Of a stretch of DNA of 64,000 nt, positions 37,321-46,759 are shown piece by piece. Source of the stretch: Deltaproteobacteria bacterium. Lineage in GTDB: Bacteria > Desulfobacterota > Binatia > Binatales > Binataceae. The DNA is taken from NCBI GenBank assembly GCA_019237115.1, contig JAFAHS010000327.1, positions 21,723 to 85,722 of the forward strand, given 5' to 3'. The position numbers and the translations under genes are program-made. Position 1 is the stretch's first letter, and each line of letters opens with the position of its first letter. The notes beneath the pieces were generated by a model. The model saw nothing but the letters and a program-made list of their open reading frames with translations. It searched no databases and was not told the DNA's origin.

Positions 37321-38838
37321 CTATTTCCGTACCCATTCGCCCGCCGAGCGAGGCAGGCCCATCACCTTCGGGGCGCTGCTCGCGTCCTCACCCGTGCCGA
37401 GCGGCACCAGACCGAGCACCTGGTTGACCAGCCGCTTGCCGCGTTCGCGCGGCGCCAGGGTATGTGCCAGCGCGTAGTTGCGCGCCCCGGAGGCCAGGTA
37501 GAAGCGCTCGTAGAGTTCGTTGCGCCCGGCCAACGCGGTGCCGACGAAATCCCACGCAAGCCGGAAAACCCGCGCCCGATCGCGCGCGGATATGTGATTG
37601 GCGCCGCGCAGGAATTGATTGACCAGGTCGCGCAGCGAGGGATCGTCGAATTGGTTCGCGGTCGGTGTTGCGAGCAGGTTGTGCGAGCCGATGAGCTTGA
37701 TAATTTCGCCGACCCGCGGGAACCAGCCCGGCAAGGAGGCGCGCAATGCGGTCAGCGGCGCGCCGTTGGGGAACCACACTCCGTTGCCATACTCGAAGGC
37801 TTCAGCTTCCGCGGCCCTGACCGCCGCGCGGGTCAACTCGGCATAGCTCCAGATCTCACCCAGCATCTGCGCGGTGGCCGGCGATTTGTCATTGATGGTT
37901 TCCGCCATCAGGCAGCCCAGTCCGTACGCGAACTCCAGCTTGGTCTGCGCGCGAATCATGGTTTGCTGCATGACGTTGGGGTACCATCCGGTGGTCATCA
38001 CCGCGTTGTAGGCCCGCGAGTTTGCGTTGATGAAAACCCGGTCGCGTGGCACCTCGACGTCGTCGAAAATCACGAACGCGTCCTGCTCGTCGAACCGGCT
38101 GGAAAGCGGGTGATCGAACGGGCTGCCGGTGACCGTGCAACTGTCGCGGCAGAGGAACTTGAGTCCGGGCGTACCCACCGGAATGCAGAAGGACAGCGCG
38201 TACGCGTCGGCGCCCTCGGGCAGGGGCACTCCAGGATAGACGGCGATCTCGTCCGCAAATGGGGCCAGGGTTGCCAGGATGCGAGCGCCGCGCACGAGGA
38301 TGCCGTGATCGGTGGCGCTTACCCTGTGCAAAGCGACGTCGTTGCCTGCCACCGGGGCATCGCCCCAGGATTTGTCGATGGTCGGCTGAACAATGGTGTG
38401 AGTCAGCGCGAGATCTTTGCGTGCGAGCAGCTTCTGGTAGGCGACCAGGTTGCTCGCGCCACGGTCATTGCCGTTGACCGCCCATTCGTCCGCGCGCCCC
38501 GCAAAACCGGCATAGGTCACGTTCATGTAGTCCGGGGTTCGGCCCATGAGCCCGACCGTGAATTCGGCCGTGAGCTTGAGCGCTCGATGCCGCCGCTCGA
38601 GATCGGCCCTGGAGCGCGGAATCATGTGGCTCAGATTGATCGGTTCGCCGGTCTCCGGATCCGGCATCAGGCAGACCTCTGCGGCCTGGTGCTGGAGGTC
38701 GAAGACCTCGGCCAGCGTGGCGGCTGCCCCGGCGAGCCGGGGATGGGAGGCGACCTCGGTCACCCGTTCCCCGTCCACCCACACCTCGCGCGGGCTTTTA
38801 AGTCCAGCGGTGAACTGTTTACCGGTGCGAGCTGGCAT
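37321..38838 (-). CDS. hpaB: 4-hydroxyphenylacetate 3-monooxygenase oxygenase component family
   Basis: This 505-residue flavin-dependent monooxygenase belongs to the HpaB family, which hydroxylates 4-hydroxyphenylacetate to homoprotocatechuate using FADH2 from a separate reductase. Visible features are an N-terminal helical domain with GKQFTAGLKSPREVWVDGERV, an SHMIPRS-like block near residue 80 and the acyl-CoA-dehydrogenase-like middle. A NQFLRGANHISARDRAR block is near the end. ATG 38838 has AAGGAG upstream; the frame's earlier start inside tetR is rejected. Its start overlaps the tetR stop by 20 bases. The reductase partner HpaC is not in the window. Other phenols could also be the substrate. 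Confidence 0.88.
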   Translation of the reverse strand: MPARTGKQFTAGLKSPREVWVDGERVTEVASHPRLAGAAATLAEVFDLQHQAAEVCLMPDPETGEPINLSHMIPRSRADLERRHRALKLTAEFTVGLMGRTPDYMNVTYAGFAGRADEWAVNGNDRGASNLVAYQKLLARKDLALTHTIVQPTIDKSWGDAPVAGNDVALHRVSATDHGILVRGARILATLAPFADEIAVYPGVPLPEGADAYALSFCIPVGTPGLKFLCRDSCTVTGSPFDHPLSSRFDEQDAFVIFDDVEVPRDRVFINANSRAYNAVMTTGWYPNVMQQTMIRAQTKLEFAYGLGCLMAETINDKSPATAQMLGEIWSYAELTRAAVRAAEAEAFEYGNGVWFPNGAPLTALRASLPGWFPRVGEIIKLIGSHNLLATPTANQFDDPSLRDLVNQFLRGANHISARDRARVFRLAWDFVGTALAGRNELYERFYLASGARNYALAHTLAPRERGKRLVNQVLGLVPLGTGEDASSAPKVMGLPRSAGEWVRK

Positions 38839-39505
38839 TGTGGTTTTCTCCTTGCAGGAGCAGTCCCGAGAGGTGCAACTCCAGCGCCGAGCGCAGCGCC
38901 CGGTCGCGTTCCTGCGGGGTAATTGCGGCCGTCCCGAGCCACTCCAACAGAATGCCGAAGTAGAGCGCGAACAGATTCTTGGCCAGCCGCAGCGACGGAA
39001 TGCCGTGGCGCAATTCGCCACGCTCCTGCGCCCGCTCGATCATCGCGGCCATGCGCCCGAACAAATCCGCCATGAAGGCCGCGCGTCCGTGCCGTGCATC
39101 ATCGACGAACGGCAGTTCCTTCACGAAGACCCGGGCAAGGCCGATGTTGCCTTCATGCTGGGCGATCAGCGCGTCGAAGATTCGCAGCAGCCCATCGATC
39201 AGGGGCCCCTCGGCCCGGTTCTCGAGGGCCCGGTCCACCGCGCGCCCCGCCTCCTCGCGGAAAATCGTCACCAGCAGGTCCTGCTTGCTTACCGCATGCA
39301 GGAACACGGTGCCGATGCCGACATCGGCCGCGGTGGCGATTTCGCGGGTGGTGGTGGCCTCGAACCCCTTGCGGGCGAACAGCGCGCGCGCCGCTCGCTT
39401 GATCCGTTCCAGCTTGTCGCGCTTTTTGCGCTCGACCCGGCTGAGCCCGGGTGGAGCCGGGCGGCGGGATTTATCCAGGCGAGCGGTGCCAGGGCTGGGC
39501 GGCAT
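38819..39505 (-). CDS. TetR-family repressor of the aromatic cluster
   Basis: This 228-residue regulator has an N-terminal helix-turn-helix (about 33-75: RIKRAARALFARKGFEATTTREIATAADVGIG, split here by description) and an all-helical ligand domain. A 30-residue Pro- and Arg-rich stretch precedes the DNA-binding domain. It is the first gene of the minus-strand catabolic run and overlaps hpaB by 20 bases, so it should be co-transcribed with its targets. A tandem palindrome directly upstream of its start is the likely autoregulatory operator. An aromatic acid or ring-cleavage intermediate is the probable inducer by analogy. Confidence 0.88.
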   Translation of the reverse strand: MPPSPGTARLDKSRRPAPPGLSRVERKKRDKLERIKRAARALFARKGFEATTTREIATAADVGIGTVFLHAVSKQDLLVTIFREEAGRAVDRALENRAEGPLIDGLLRIFDALIAQHEGNIGLARVFVKELPFVDDARHGRAAFMADLFGRMAAMIERAQERGELRHGIPSLRLAKNLFALYFGILLEWLGTAAITPQERDRALRSALELHLSGLLLQGENHNASSHR

Positions 39506-39508
39506 TGG

Positions 39509-39536
39509 TGAGCATGCTCATTTCTGAGCGTGCTCA
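39509..39536. promoter_or_regulatory. Tandem palindromic operator upstream of tetR-hpa
   Basis: TGAGCATGCTCA (39509-39520), a perfect 12-base palindrome, is followed after four bases by TGAGCGTGCTCA (39525-39536), identical but for one base. The centres are 16 bases apart. They begin three bases upstream of the TetR start codon. Two such half-turn-spaced palindromes are the usual signature of a TetR dimer-of-dimers operator. Confidence 0.75.
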
Positions 39537-39613
39537 TCACCTAGCGTGATTCCGACCCGGATGTCAAATCGGCGGGGGGTTCCCCGCACCCGCCGGGGAG
39601 CGACCACCCGGCC

Positions 39614-42600
39614 TCAGGGTCTCAATCCCGCTGCCCGCCGCAGAATCGCGGGAATCTGAGCCGACTCCTCGACCAGCGCCCGCGCGAACGCCAGCGCCTC
39701 CGAGCGCTGGTAGGTAAGTGCGTAGCTTTCCACCGTGCCGCAGAGATTTGCGTAACGCAGCGCCCCGATGGCCGCAGCGCTTTTCAGCGCGTGTGCCGCG
39801 CGGCCTAGGGCGACCAGGTCTTCCGCGTCGAGAGCCGACTTGAGCGCGGCGAGACGGTCAGGCAACTCGGAGAGAAACGTCTCCACCAGTTTGCGCAGGA
39901 CATCGTCGCCGGTCGCGGTGGACAGCTCGCGGAGTTCCAGGAGCGTCTGGGAGTCCAGCTCCGACTCCGACGGCGGCGCGTCATGCACCGCGGCCGGCAC
40001 AGCGAATTCATCGGCAGGCTGCTTGGCGTTTCCACCGGGGGCGACGCCGTTCAAATTTTCCGACCAGGCAGCGAGCTTATCCCCCAGCGACTGCAGGCGG
40101 ACCGGCTTGCTCAGAAAATCATCCATGCCGGCTTCAATGCAGCGGTCCCGCTGCTCGTGGGTGGCGTTCGCGGTCATCGCGACTATCACCACATGGCGAC
40201 CCCCACCTTCGCGACGGCGTATTTCGCGGGTCGCTTGGTAGCCATCCATCACCGGCATTTCGCAATCCATCAACACGAGGTCGTAGTTTTGCCGCGAAAG
40301 CGCGTCGAGCGCCGCCTGCGCGTCGCCCACAATGTCGCCGTGATAGCCGAGCACGCGGAGCTGTTCGGCGGCCAGCTCGCGATTTACCGGGTTGTCTTCC
40401 ACGACCAGGACTCGCTGCGCCTGGTTGGAACGATTCGGCGTCTGGGTCGGAGCGCCACGCCCGTTCGATAAGATTGCGCTCGTGCCGGCTTCGCTGCGGG
40501 CGGCGGGTTCCCCGTCGGCAGAGACGCGGGGGAACTCGACTTCATCATCGTCACTTGCGGTTTCGAAGCGAGCGGTGAAAGAAAAAGTGGATCCCCGGCC
40601 AGGTTCGCTCTCGATCGTGATGTTACCCCCCATCTGCCGCACGAGTTGCGCCGAGATGACCAGGCCCAGTCCGGTACCACCGTAGCGCCGCGCGGTTGAA
40701 CTCTCGGCCTGCACGAACGGTTCGAACAGACTTGCCTGGACCTCGCGCGCGATACCGATGCCGGTGTCTCGCACCTCGAACCTGATCGCTTGTTCCTGCG
40801 CGGAGTCGTGGTCTTTGCCGACGCTTACCGTCACCGCGCCCTGCGCGGTGAACTTGATGGCATTGGAGATCAGGTTGTTCAGGATTTGACGCACCCGATT
40901 GGGGTCGCCCTTCAAGCGCGCTGGCAGGTTTTCATTGAGCTGAAGGTCCAGCGCGACGGGTTTTTGCGCCGCTGCTTCACGGAACGCGGCCACGGTGGTC
41001 TTTGCCAATTCGCGCAGGTCGAAGACGATTTTTTCCAGCACCACGCGCCCGGCTGAAAGTTTGGTGAAGTCCAGGATGTCGTTGACGATCGCGATCAGGA
41101 GTTTACTGCTGGATTCGATTATCGACGCGCGCTCGCGCTGTTCGCGGTTGAGATCGGTGAGCTGCAGCAACTCCGCCATCCCCACGATCGCGTTAAGCGG
41201 GGTACGAATTTCATGGCTCATGTTGGCGAGAAAGGTGGCGCGGGTCTGGGCGGCTTCGATTGCCAGGTCCCGGGCACGTTGCAGTTCCTTGTGCAACCGT
41301 GTGTGTTCGGTATTGTCGCGGGCGGTTACGGCGTAGCCCTCGATGCGGCCCGGGAGGGTTCGGATTGCCGATGCGGATACGACAACGTCGACCTCGGTGC
41401 CGTCCTTGCGGATGACGCGGGTTTCGAAGTTCTCGACGGGTTTGCCCGCTACCAGCAAGGCGGCCACTTTCTGCGGTTCGCCGCGGCGATCTTCGGGAAC
41501 GGACAACCTGTACGACCTGCCGAGGACCTCGTTGCTTCGATACCCGAATAGCCGCTCCGCACCGGCATTCCAGCTGGTGACGATCCCCTGCGGGGACAGG
41601 CTCATCACCGCGTCGGGAACGAAACTGGCCACCGACGCGAACAGTGCGCGCTCGATCTTCGCGTCGTATCGACCGGTGACGTCGCGCAAGACCAGCAGCG
41701 CTCCTTGAATAGTGCCATCCGGGCCGGTAACCGGCCGTACCGATGCGTCGATCCAGCGCTCTCGTCCGGTTACGCGTTCGCGCACGCGCAGTTCAAATCC
41801 CTCGATCACCCTCCCGGACAGTGCGCGCGCGAGGAACATCTGATCAGGAGTAATCGGAGTAGTCGAGCCGGGCGCGAACACCTCGTATTGGCTCAACCAA
41901 TCCGCCGGTCTGAGGTCCGCTCGCAACTCGCGCTTCGCTGCGGGGTTCATCAGCACCGGCCGCAGGTTCTTGTCGACCATCACGACCGCGTCCGGCAGGC
42001 TGTTGAGAATCGATTCGAGCAGGGCATTCTGCGCGCCCAGCGCAGCGCTGCGATCGCGTACCCGCTCCTCCAGCGTGGCGTTGGCCTGTTCCAGCTGCCT
42101 GCCGCTCAGTTCCAGCGCGTCTGTGCTGCGCCGATAGCGAGAGAGCAGAGCCGCGGCGGCGGCGCCCATCAGAATCAGCCAGAGGACGACCACGCTCCCG
42201 CCGACTGTGATTACCACGATGCGGCGACGGGAAGCGTCGCGGGCCTGCCGCGAACCCGCTGCGAGCAGCTGTTCTTCTCTCTCATCCATCTGCACCAGGC
42301 CGCTGCGCAGGTTTTCCACTTCGGCACGAAGGTGCGCAAATTGGGGTGAACCTACGATTGTCTGCCGATCGTGGTCTGAGGCCATGCCTTTAAGATCTGC
42401 AGAAATGTGGTCCAGCTTGGCTAACGAATCCTCGAGCCCTCGCACACGCGCGAGTTGTAAGTGGTCGTCGGCGACCAGAGCAGGCAGCTGATCGAGGTAT
42501 TCGCGGATTTTTACGAAAGCGATCTGGAACTGGTTGAACAGCATCGGGTCGCCATCCCGCCAATAGGTATCCACGGCATCCAGCGCGCTCTGCTGCTGCT

Positions 42601-42838
42601 CGCGGGCCTGTTCGATGGACTGGATAACGAGTTCGGATTGAGAAACCCAACGGGCGCCCTCAACGTAGTCGTCGTTGATGCGATAGGCGGCCCAGACAAC
42701 TACCACTACCGCGAGAATTGCTATGCCAAAACCGATCCATAAAAGCTCAAGTGGCGGACCGGTGACCGCGACTTGTTTCGGGGGCTCTGCCTTGGGCGAT
42801 GAGGAACGCTTCATTCGGGCATGCGCTGCCATCCGCAC
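39614..42838 (-). CDS. CHASE3-like PAS hybrid histidine kinase with receiver and Hpt domains
   Basis: This 1,074-residue membrane-bound sensor kinase begins with a TM1 (32-53). A periplasmic helical CHASE3-like domain (54-204), TM2 (206-233) and a coiled-coil linker follow. Then come two PAS domains (about 270-390 and 395-515). The dimerisation domain has phospho-acceptor His542 (SHEIRTPLN). The ATPase domain has the N box ([10 protein letters not shown]), DTGIGI and GGTGLGL. The receiver (about 808-925) has acceptor Asp858, and a C-terminal Hpt domain has His1015 ([10 protein letters not shown]). It is built for a multistep phosphorelay. No response regulator gene is adjacent, so the output partner is elsewhere. 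Confidence 0.93.
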   Translation of the reverse strand: MRMAAHARMKRSSSPKAEPPKQVAVTGPPLELLWIGFGIAILAVVVVVWAAYRINDDYVEGARWVSQSELVIQSIEQAREQQQSALDAVDTYWRDGDPMLFNQFQIAFVKIREYLDQLPALVADDHLQLARVRGLEDSLAKLDHISADLKGMASDHDRQTIVGSPQFAHLRAEVENLRSGLVQMDEREEQLLAAGSRQARDASRRRIVVITVGGSVVVLWLILMGAAAAALLSRYRRSTDALELSGRQLEQANATLEERVRDRSAALGAQNALLESILNSLPDAVVMVDKNLRPVLMNPAAKRELRADLRPADWLSQYEVFAPGSTTPITPDQMFLARALSGRVIEGFELRVRERVTGRERWIDASVRPVTGPDGTIQGALLVLRDVTGRYDAKIERALFASVASFVPDAVMSLSPQGIVTSWNAGAERLFGYRSNEVLGRSYRLSVPEDRRGEPQKVAALLVAGKPVENFETRVIRKDGTEVDVVVSASAIRTLPGRIEGYAVTARDNTEHTRLHKELQRARDLAIEAAQTRATFLANMSHEIRTPLNAIVGMAELLQLTDLNREQRERASIIESSSKLLIAIVNDILDFTKLSAGRVVLEKIVFDLRELAKTTVAAFREAAAQKPVALDLQLNENLPARLKGDPNRVRQILNNLISNAIKFTAQGAVTVSVGKDHDSAQEQAIRFEVRDTGIGIAREVQASLFEPFVQAESSTARRYGGTGLGLVISAQLVRQMGGNITIESEPGRGSTFSFTARFETASDDDEVEFPRVSADGEPAARSEAGTSAILSNGRGAPTQTPNRSNQAQRVLVVEDNPVNRELAAEQLRVLGYHGDIVGDAQAALDALSRQNYDLVLMDCEMPVMDGYQATREIRRREGGGRHVVIVAMTANATHEQRDRCIEAGMDDFLSKPVRLQSLGDKLAAWSENLNGVAPGGNAKQPADEFAVPAAVHDAPPSESELDSQTLLELRELSTATGDDVLRKLVETFLSELPDRLAALKSALDAEDLVALGRAAHALKSAAAIGALRYANLCGTVESYALTYQRSEALAFARALVEESAQIPAILRRAAGLRP

Positions 42839-42969
42839 TCGTCAGCGGAGACCGTTGAAGACAAAGAGACAGCGGATTAGCGAGTGTAGATTAGCATATT
42901 GCACTTATAGTTCTGAAACTTCGTCAGGAAACTCAGGCGGCTGGAATACAAGCGCTGGGAGCAAAAGAA

Positions 42970-43368
42970 TCAGGAACTTGATCCCCACCAGGAATCGTAA
43001 GCGTGCCAGCCGGATTCCCCGGAGGATTCGACAAAATTCGTCACCACGTATCCGTCCGGAAGCAAGAGATCCACCACGGGCTGTTCCTGCCCCACAGCAT
43101 AGGCGGGTTCGGTGCCCCGTGAGGACGCGTTGGCGAAGGTCGAGCCGACTGGCGACGGTTGCGCAATCGATGGCGGCGGGCTCCATATCGACGGGTAGCG
43201 CCAGGTGAAAACCCCTGCGAGCGCGATACCCAGCGCCGCGGTGGTGGCGAGCGCGCTGCGACGGATCGATCGCCGGCGCTCGATTTTTTCAACTCGCCCC
43301 ACGACCCGCTCGGCGAAATCGGCGGGCAGCCGGACCCGAGGAACCGGACGCGAAAGGTTGGAGGTCAT
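42970..43368 (-). CDS. Single-pass anti-sigma-like membrane protein
   Basis: This 132-residue protein has a basic cytoplasmic N-terminus of about 37 residues (with PADFAERVVGRVEK, a short helix), one membrane segment (about 39-57) and a Pro/Ser-rich periplasmic tail. Its start overlaps the ECF sigma stop by four bases. This position and layout are those of anti-sigma factors, although no ZAS zinc motif (H-x3-C-x2-C) is present. It may be a CnrY-like inhibitor that binds sigma through its short cytoplasmic helix. The call rests mainly on context. Confidence 0.6.
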   Translation of the reverse strand: MTSNLSRPVPRVRLPADFAERVVGRVEKIERRRSIRRSALATTAALGIALAGVFTWRYPSIWSPPPSIAQPSPVGSTFANASSRGTEPAYAVGQEQPVVDLLLPDGYVVTNFVESSGESGWHAYDSWWGSSS

Positions 43369-44048
43369 GGCTCGATCTCTTGGAGCAATTTACGCAGGCG
43401 CGCCCGCGCGCGGAACAGGCGCGTGCCCACCGCAGAGACGCTGCTGTTGGTTATGTCCGCCAGTTCCGCGTATGACCAATCGCGTTCGCGCAGCAGTCCG
43501 ATGAGCTCGCGCTGGTCGGCCGGCAATTGCCGCAGCGCTGCTTCGAACGCACTGGCGCGGCCATCCTCGGGCTCCTCGGCCGACACCTGTTCATGTTCCC
43601 GGGTGAACGGCACGAAGATGCGCCGCCATCTGAGCCGCCGCAGGTGATCGATGCACACGTTGCGCGCGATTCGGAACAGCCATGACTCAAAAATCTCAGG
43701 TGACCGCAGCCTGGGCAACGCGAAGGCCATTTTTACGAAGGCGGTCTGGCACAGGTCTTCGTAGTCGCTTTCCCGTCCGACGATGGAGATGATGAACCCT
43801 GCGACGCGGTCCTGGTAATGACGGATCAGTTCCTCCAGCGCGCGCCGATCTCCCGCTCGGGAGGCTTCGATTTGCGCACGCACCAGGGCGAAGTCTGCCC
43901 GATCGGGAGCTCTTAAGTCGTTGCGCGCTCGCGAGGTGGAGCGTGGCGTGCCCCGGCGAAACGGATGCGCCGCCGCCCCGGGAAAGTGGCTTTCCGCGCC
44001 CTGCGGCCGGGGAAGAATTTCCACTCGACGATGTTCCGCTTGCGCCAT
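43365..44048 (-). CDS. ECF RNA polymerase sigma factor
   Basis: From ATG 44048 this sigma-70-family factor has 227 residues. Region 2 is visible as RHYQDRVAGFIISIVGRESDYEDLCQTAFVK, mentioned here as the -10 recognition block that ends LFRIARN. Region 4 follows with AALRQLPADQRELIGL and a WSYAELADITNSSVSAVGTRLFRARARL helix-turn-helix. About 60 basic residues precede region 2. The ATG overlaps the stop of the upstream Spy-like gene (ATGA), and its own stop overlaps the next gene, so all three are coupled. The earlier start at 44198 inside the Spy-like gene is rejected. Confidence 0.9.
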   Translation of the reverse strand: MAQAEHRRVEILPRPQGAESHFPGAAAHPFRRGTPRSTSRARNDLRAPDRADFALVRAQIEASRAGDRRALEELIRHYQDRVAGFIISIVGRESDYEDLCQTAFVKMAFALPRLRSPEIFESWLFRIARNVCIDHLRRLRWRRIFVPFTREHEQVSAEEPEDGRASAFEAALRQLPADQRELIGLLRERDWSYAELADITNSSVSAVGTRLFRARARLRKLLQEIEP

Positions 44049-44599
44049 CAGCGTTTGGGAACCACCCGCGGCAACGGACCTTGCATCAGCTTCTCGATTT
44101 GCGCGTTGATGGCGACGACCTGCTGATGAAATTGATTCATCTTGGTCAGCTGTTCCGGCGTGAGCAAGGCGCGAACCCGCAACGCGGTCGTCACCCACTG
44201 CTGTTGCATCTGCTGGTCAATGCGTCCCGCCCGCTGTGCAAACGGCGCCAGGTCGGCCTCGCTCACCGGGCCCGTTCCCAAAAGCATATTGGCAATTTGC
44301 TCGTGGATCGAGCGCAACTCTTTCATCGGTTCCGCGGATTGTTCGCGTCCCGAAGCCATGATCTGGTTCATCTTGTTCTGTTGCTCGGGCGTCAAGTCCG
44401 CCACCCGCAGCGCCATCATGAACGGCGGTGGCAGCACCGGCCCCCCGGAAGGAGTCGATGAGCCGGCGGGAAATCCAGGCGCACCCTGTGCTCGAGACGT
44501 TACCGGAAAGCCGCACGCAAAGACCAACACCGAAAGCAACAGGAGCTTTTTTGCGACCATTCTTGTAGGGTTTTCCTTGCCCACTCGCGTTTTCGACAC
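44048..44599 (-). CDS. Spy/CpxP-like periplasmic LTxxQ protein
   Basis: This 183-residue protein (170 from ATG 44560) has a signal peptide (hydrophobic KKLLLLSVLVFACGF, then SRAQG). The mature all-helical domain carries two LTPEQ motifs (LTPEQQNKMNQI and LTPEQLTKMNQF), typical of the Spy/CpxP/ZraP and metal-sensor CnrX superfamily. A Pro/Gly-rich linker follows the signal. It is translationally coupled to the ECF sigma gene, which in turn is coupled to an anti-sigma-like protein. In CnrYXH systems the LTxxQ-type protein senses nickel or cobalt in the periplasm. The only histidines here are two in the helical domain, so metal binding is unproven. Confidence 0.75.
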   Translation of the reverse strand: MSKTRVGKENPTRMVAKKLLLLSVLVFACGFPVTSRAQGAPGFPAGSSTPSGGPVLPPPFMMALRVADLTPEQQNKMNQIMASGREQSAEPMKELRSIHEQIANMLLGTGPVSEADLAPFAQRAGRIDQQMQQQWVTTALRVRALLTPEQLTKMNQFHQQVVAINAQIEKLMQGPLPRVVPKR

Positions 44600-44678
44600 T
44601 TAAGACGAACCGAGGTTGCGAAAATTACCGAACCATTTTGTCCATATCCAAGGGAATCTATCGAGAAAGGAGCAAACC

Positions 44679-45620
44679 GTGGAATACCGAAATCTGGGAG
44701 ATTCGGGACTGAAAATCTCCCTTGCCGGTCTTGGCTGCAACAATTTCGGCATGCGCTGCGATACCGAACAGACCCGCGCCGTGGTCCATCGCGCACTCGA
44801 TGAGGGAGTCACCTTCTTCGACACCGCCGACATTTATGGAAACCGCGGTGGTTCCGAGGAGCTGCTCGGCAAGGCTTTGGGGAAGCGGCGGCGCGAAGTG
44901 GTAGTCGCAAGCAAGTTCGGGATGCCGATGGGAGCCGGGCCCTACGAGCGCGGAGCATCGCGCCGTTACGTTATGGCGGCTGCCGAGGCCAGCTTAAGAC
45001 GTCTGGACACCGACTATCTGGACCTCTACCAGCTGCATCAGCCGGACCCCGACACCCCGCAGGAGGAAACCCTCGCCGCGCTCGACCATCTCGTGCGCGC
45101 CGGAAAAGTGCGCTACCTGGGCAACAGCAATTTCAGCGGCTGGCAGGTCGCCGACGCGGACTGGATTTCACGTACCCGCAGCCTTGCCCGTTACGTGTCG
45201 GCGCAAAATCAATACAACCTCCTGGATCGCAGAATCGAGCGCGACCTAGTGCCGGCCTGCCAAAAATTCGGACTCGGAATGCTTCCCTATTTTCCGCTGG
45301 CCAGCGGATTCCTGACCGGCAAGTATCGGCGCGGTGCGGAGCCACCAAAGGGGACCCGGCTCGCGGTGATGCAACCGATGGCCAAGCAGGTGATGACCGA
45401 GCAGAACTTCGCGACCTTGGAGAGACTCGAGGAATTCGCGCGGGCAGGCGGACACACGCTCGTCGAGCTCGCCACCAGTTGGCTCGCCTGCCAGCCGGTG
45501 GTGTCAAGCGTTATCAGCGGCGCTACCAGACCGGAGCAGGTGACGGAAAACGTGAAGGCTTGCGGATGGAAGCTGACCGACGCGGAACTGAAAGAAGTCG
45601 ACACCATGACCCGCCACTAG
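44679..45620 (+). CDS. Aldo/keto reductase
   Basis: This 313-residue NADPH-dependent (beta/alpha)8-barrel reductase has the catalytic tetrad recognisable as Asp and Tyr (FDTADIYG), Lys (ASKFG) and His (QLHQPD). The family's NSNFSGWQ block follows. GTG at 44679 is chosen because AAGGAG lies about seven bases upstream and the conserved EYRNLG start follows; the TTG at 44616 would add 21 unlikely residues. It resembles the YajO/Tas-like group, which acts on small aldehydes and ketones. It is divergent from the sigma-factor cell and stands alone. Confidence 0.9.
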   Translation: MEYRNLGDSGLKISLAGLGCNNFGMRCDTEQTRAVVHRALDEGVTFFDTADIYGNRGGSEELLGKALGKRRREVVVASKFGMPMGAGPYERGASRRYVMAAAEASLRRLDTDYLDLYQLHQPDPDTPQEETLAALDHLVRAGKVRYLGNSNFSGWQVADADWISRTRSLARYVSAQNQYNLLDRRIERDLVPACQKFGLGMLPYFPLASGFLTGKYRRGAEPPKGTRLAVMQPMAKQVMTEQNFATLERLEEFARAGGHTLVELATSWLACQPVVSSVISGATRPEQVTENVKACGWKLTDAELKEVDTMTRH

Positions 45621-45687
45621 ATGATTCGGTTCAGCCTCCGGAATGCGCCTTGACAGTGGAAGGCAAATGGGCTTACAGTAAGGCATC

Positions 45688-46071
45688 GTGCCTTCCAACG
45701 ATACTGCGGTTCGGACCAGCCGGTTCGGCAGCTACCTGCGCCAGGCGCGGGTCGCGAGCGGGCTCAGCCTGCGCCAGGTGGCGAGCGCACTAAAAATCTC
45801 GCACGTCTACCTGGGAGAAGTTGAGCGCGGAGTACGGGGTCCCTTGCGCGAGGAGCATTGGGATGGGTTGCTAAGGGCGATTCCCACCCTCACCCGCGCA
45901 GAGTTGCAGCGTCAGGCCGCTGCGAGTCGGCCGCTGGAGATGGACATTTCCGACGCGCCCCCCCGCTACCAGGACCTGGCGATGGCACTCGCGCGCCGTC
46001 TAAAGAATCGCGATCTCACGGTCGGGCAGATCTCGCGCCTGCTTAAGGTGCTCAAGGCGGACGATGAGTGA
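45688..46071 (+). CDS. XRE-family helix-turn-helix regulator
   Basis: This 127-residue protein has a Cro/CI-type helix-turn-helix at about 12-65 (SYLRQARVASGLSLRQVA and ALKISHVYLGEVERGVRG). A C-terminal helical part follows. The GTG start is preceded by a weak TAAGG. It overlaps the start of the ImmA-like metalloprotease gene by eight bases. In ICEBs1 and many phage or mobile systems such a pair forms a switch in which the protease destroys the repressor. No integrase or phage gene is nearby. Confidence 0.88.
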   Translation: MPSNDTAVRTSRFGSYLRQARVASGLSLRQVASALKISHVYLGEVERGVRGPLREEHWDGLLRAIPTLTRAELQRQAAASRPLEMDISDAPPRYQDLAMALARRLKNRDLTVGQISRLLKVLKADDE

Positions 46072-46699
46072 CATCTTCGGCGAGACGGTAATCGCGATGC
46101 CCGCGCTTTCGCTTGAGTACCTCGAGACTTTGGGAGAGACGGTGGTCAGCACCTTCCAGCCCGACGCCCTGTCCGGGCCGCAGCCGATCAAGGTTCGCCA
46201 ATGGATCGATGAATTACTTCCGCGCTTCGGGATTCACGTGATGCCGGCCAGTTATGCGGAACTCGGCGAACGCGTCGCGGTGACCTATGCAGCCGCGGAG
46301 GCGGAGAGCGAAATTCTGGTGAGTCCGTGGATTTACGACAATCTGGCCGACGAGGAGCGACCTCACTTCGCGCGCTCGACAGTGATTCACGAGCTGGCCC
46401 ACGCGATCTTGCATGTACCGCTGCTGCGCCACCGGTCCGTGGGTTCCGGCGAATCAACCAGACGCCTGGATCGCAGCCGGCTTGCCGAAGCCAGCGATCC
46501 GGAATGGCAGGCATGGGCGTTGGCCGGCGCGATCCTGATGCCACGCCGGACGATCGCGATGCTGGCCGACCGATCGCCCCGGGCGGTGGGCGAGGCCTTT
46601 TTTGTAAGCCAAAGGTTCGCCGAGGTACGGCTTGAGCGCCTTGCGGTGCTGGGTGGCGAGAACCCTCCCGCCCTGCGAGGTGGAAAGACGATGGGTTGA
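46064..46699 (+). CDS. ImmA/IrrE-family metallo-endopeptidase
   Basis: This 211-residue protein carries the zinc motif HELAHAILH (HExxH plus third ligand region) near residue 107, within the COG2856/ImmA-IrrE fold. The following helices include WQAWALAGAILMP, a conserved block containing the third zinc ligand region. Family members cut a partner XRE repressor when activated by stress or a signal. It overlaps the XRE gene by eight bases, which strongly supports a functional pair. Its C-terminus ends shortly after the helical domain, with no extra sensor. Confidence 0.9.
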   Translation: MSDIFGETVIAMPALSLEYLETLGETVVSTFQPDALSGPQPIKVRQWIDELLPRFGIHVMPASYAELGERVAVTYAAAEAESEILVSPWIYDNLADEERPHFARSTVIHELAHAILHVPLLRHRSVGSGESTRRLDRSRLAEASDPEWQAWALAGAILMPRRTIAMLADRSPRAVGEAFFVSQRFAEVRLERLAVLGGENPPALRGGKTMG

Positions 46700-46759
46700 G
46701 GCAGGCGCAGCCTGCCTCACCATCCGATTGGAATAGACAAATCCGTGAGGAGCAGTGCG

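Noticed and set aside
37180..38922. A 580-codon open frame on the plus strand
   Set aside because: It runs antisense to the hpaB-family gene, is Arg/His/Gly-rich and has no recognisable block; such frames are common opposite GC-rich genes.
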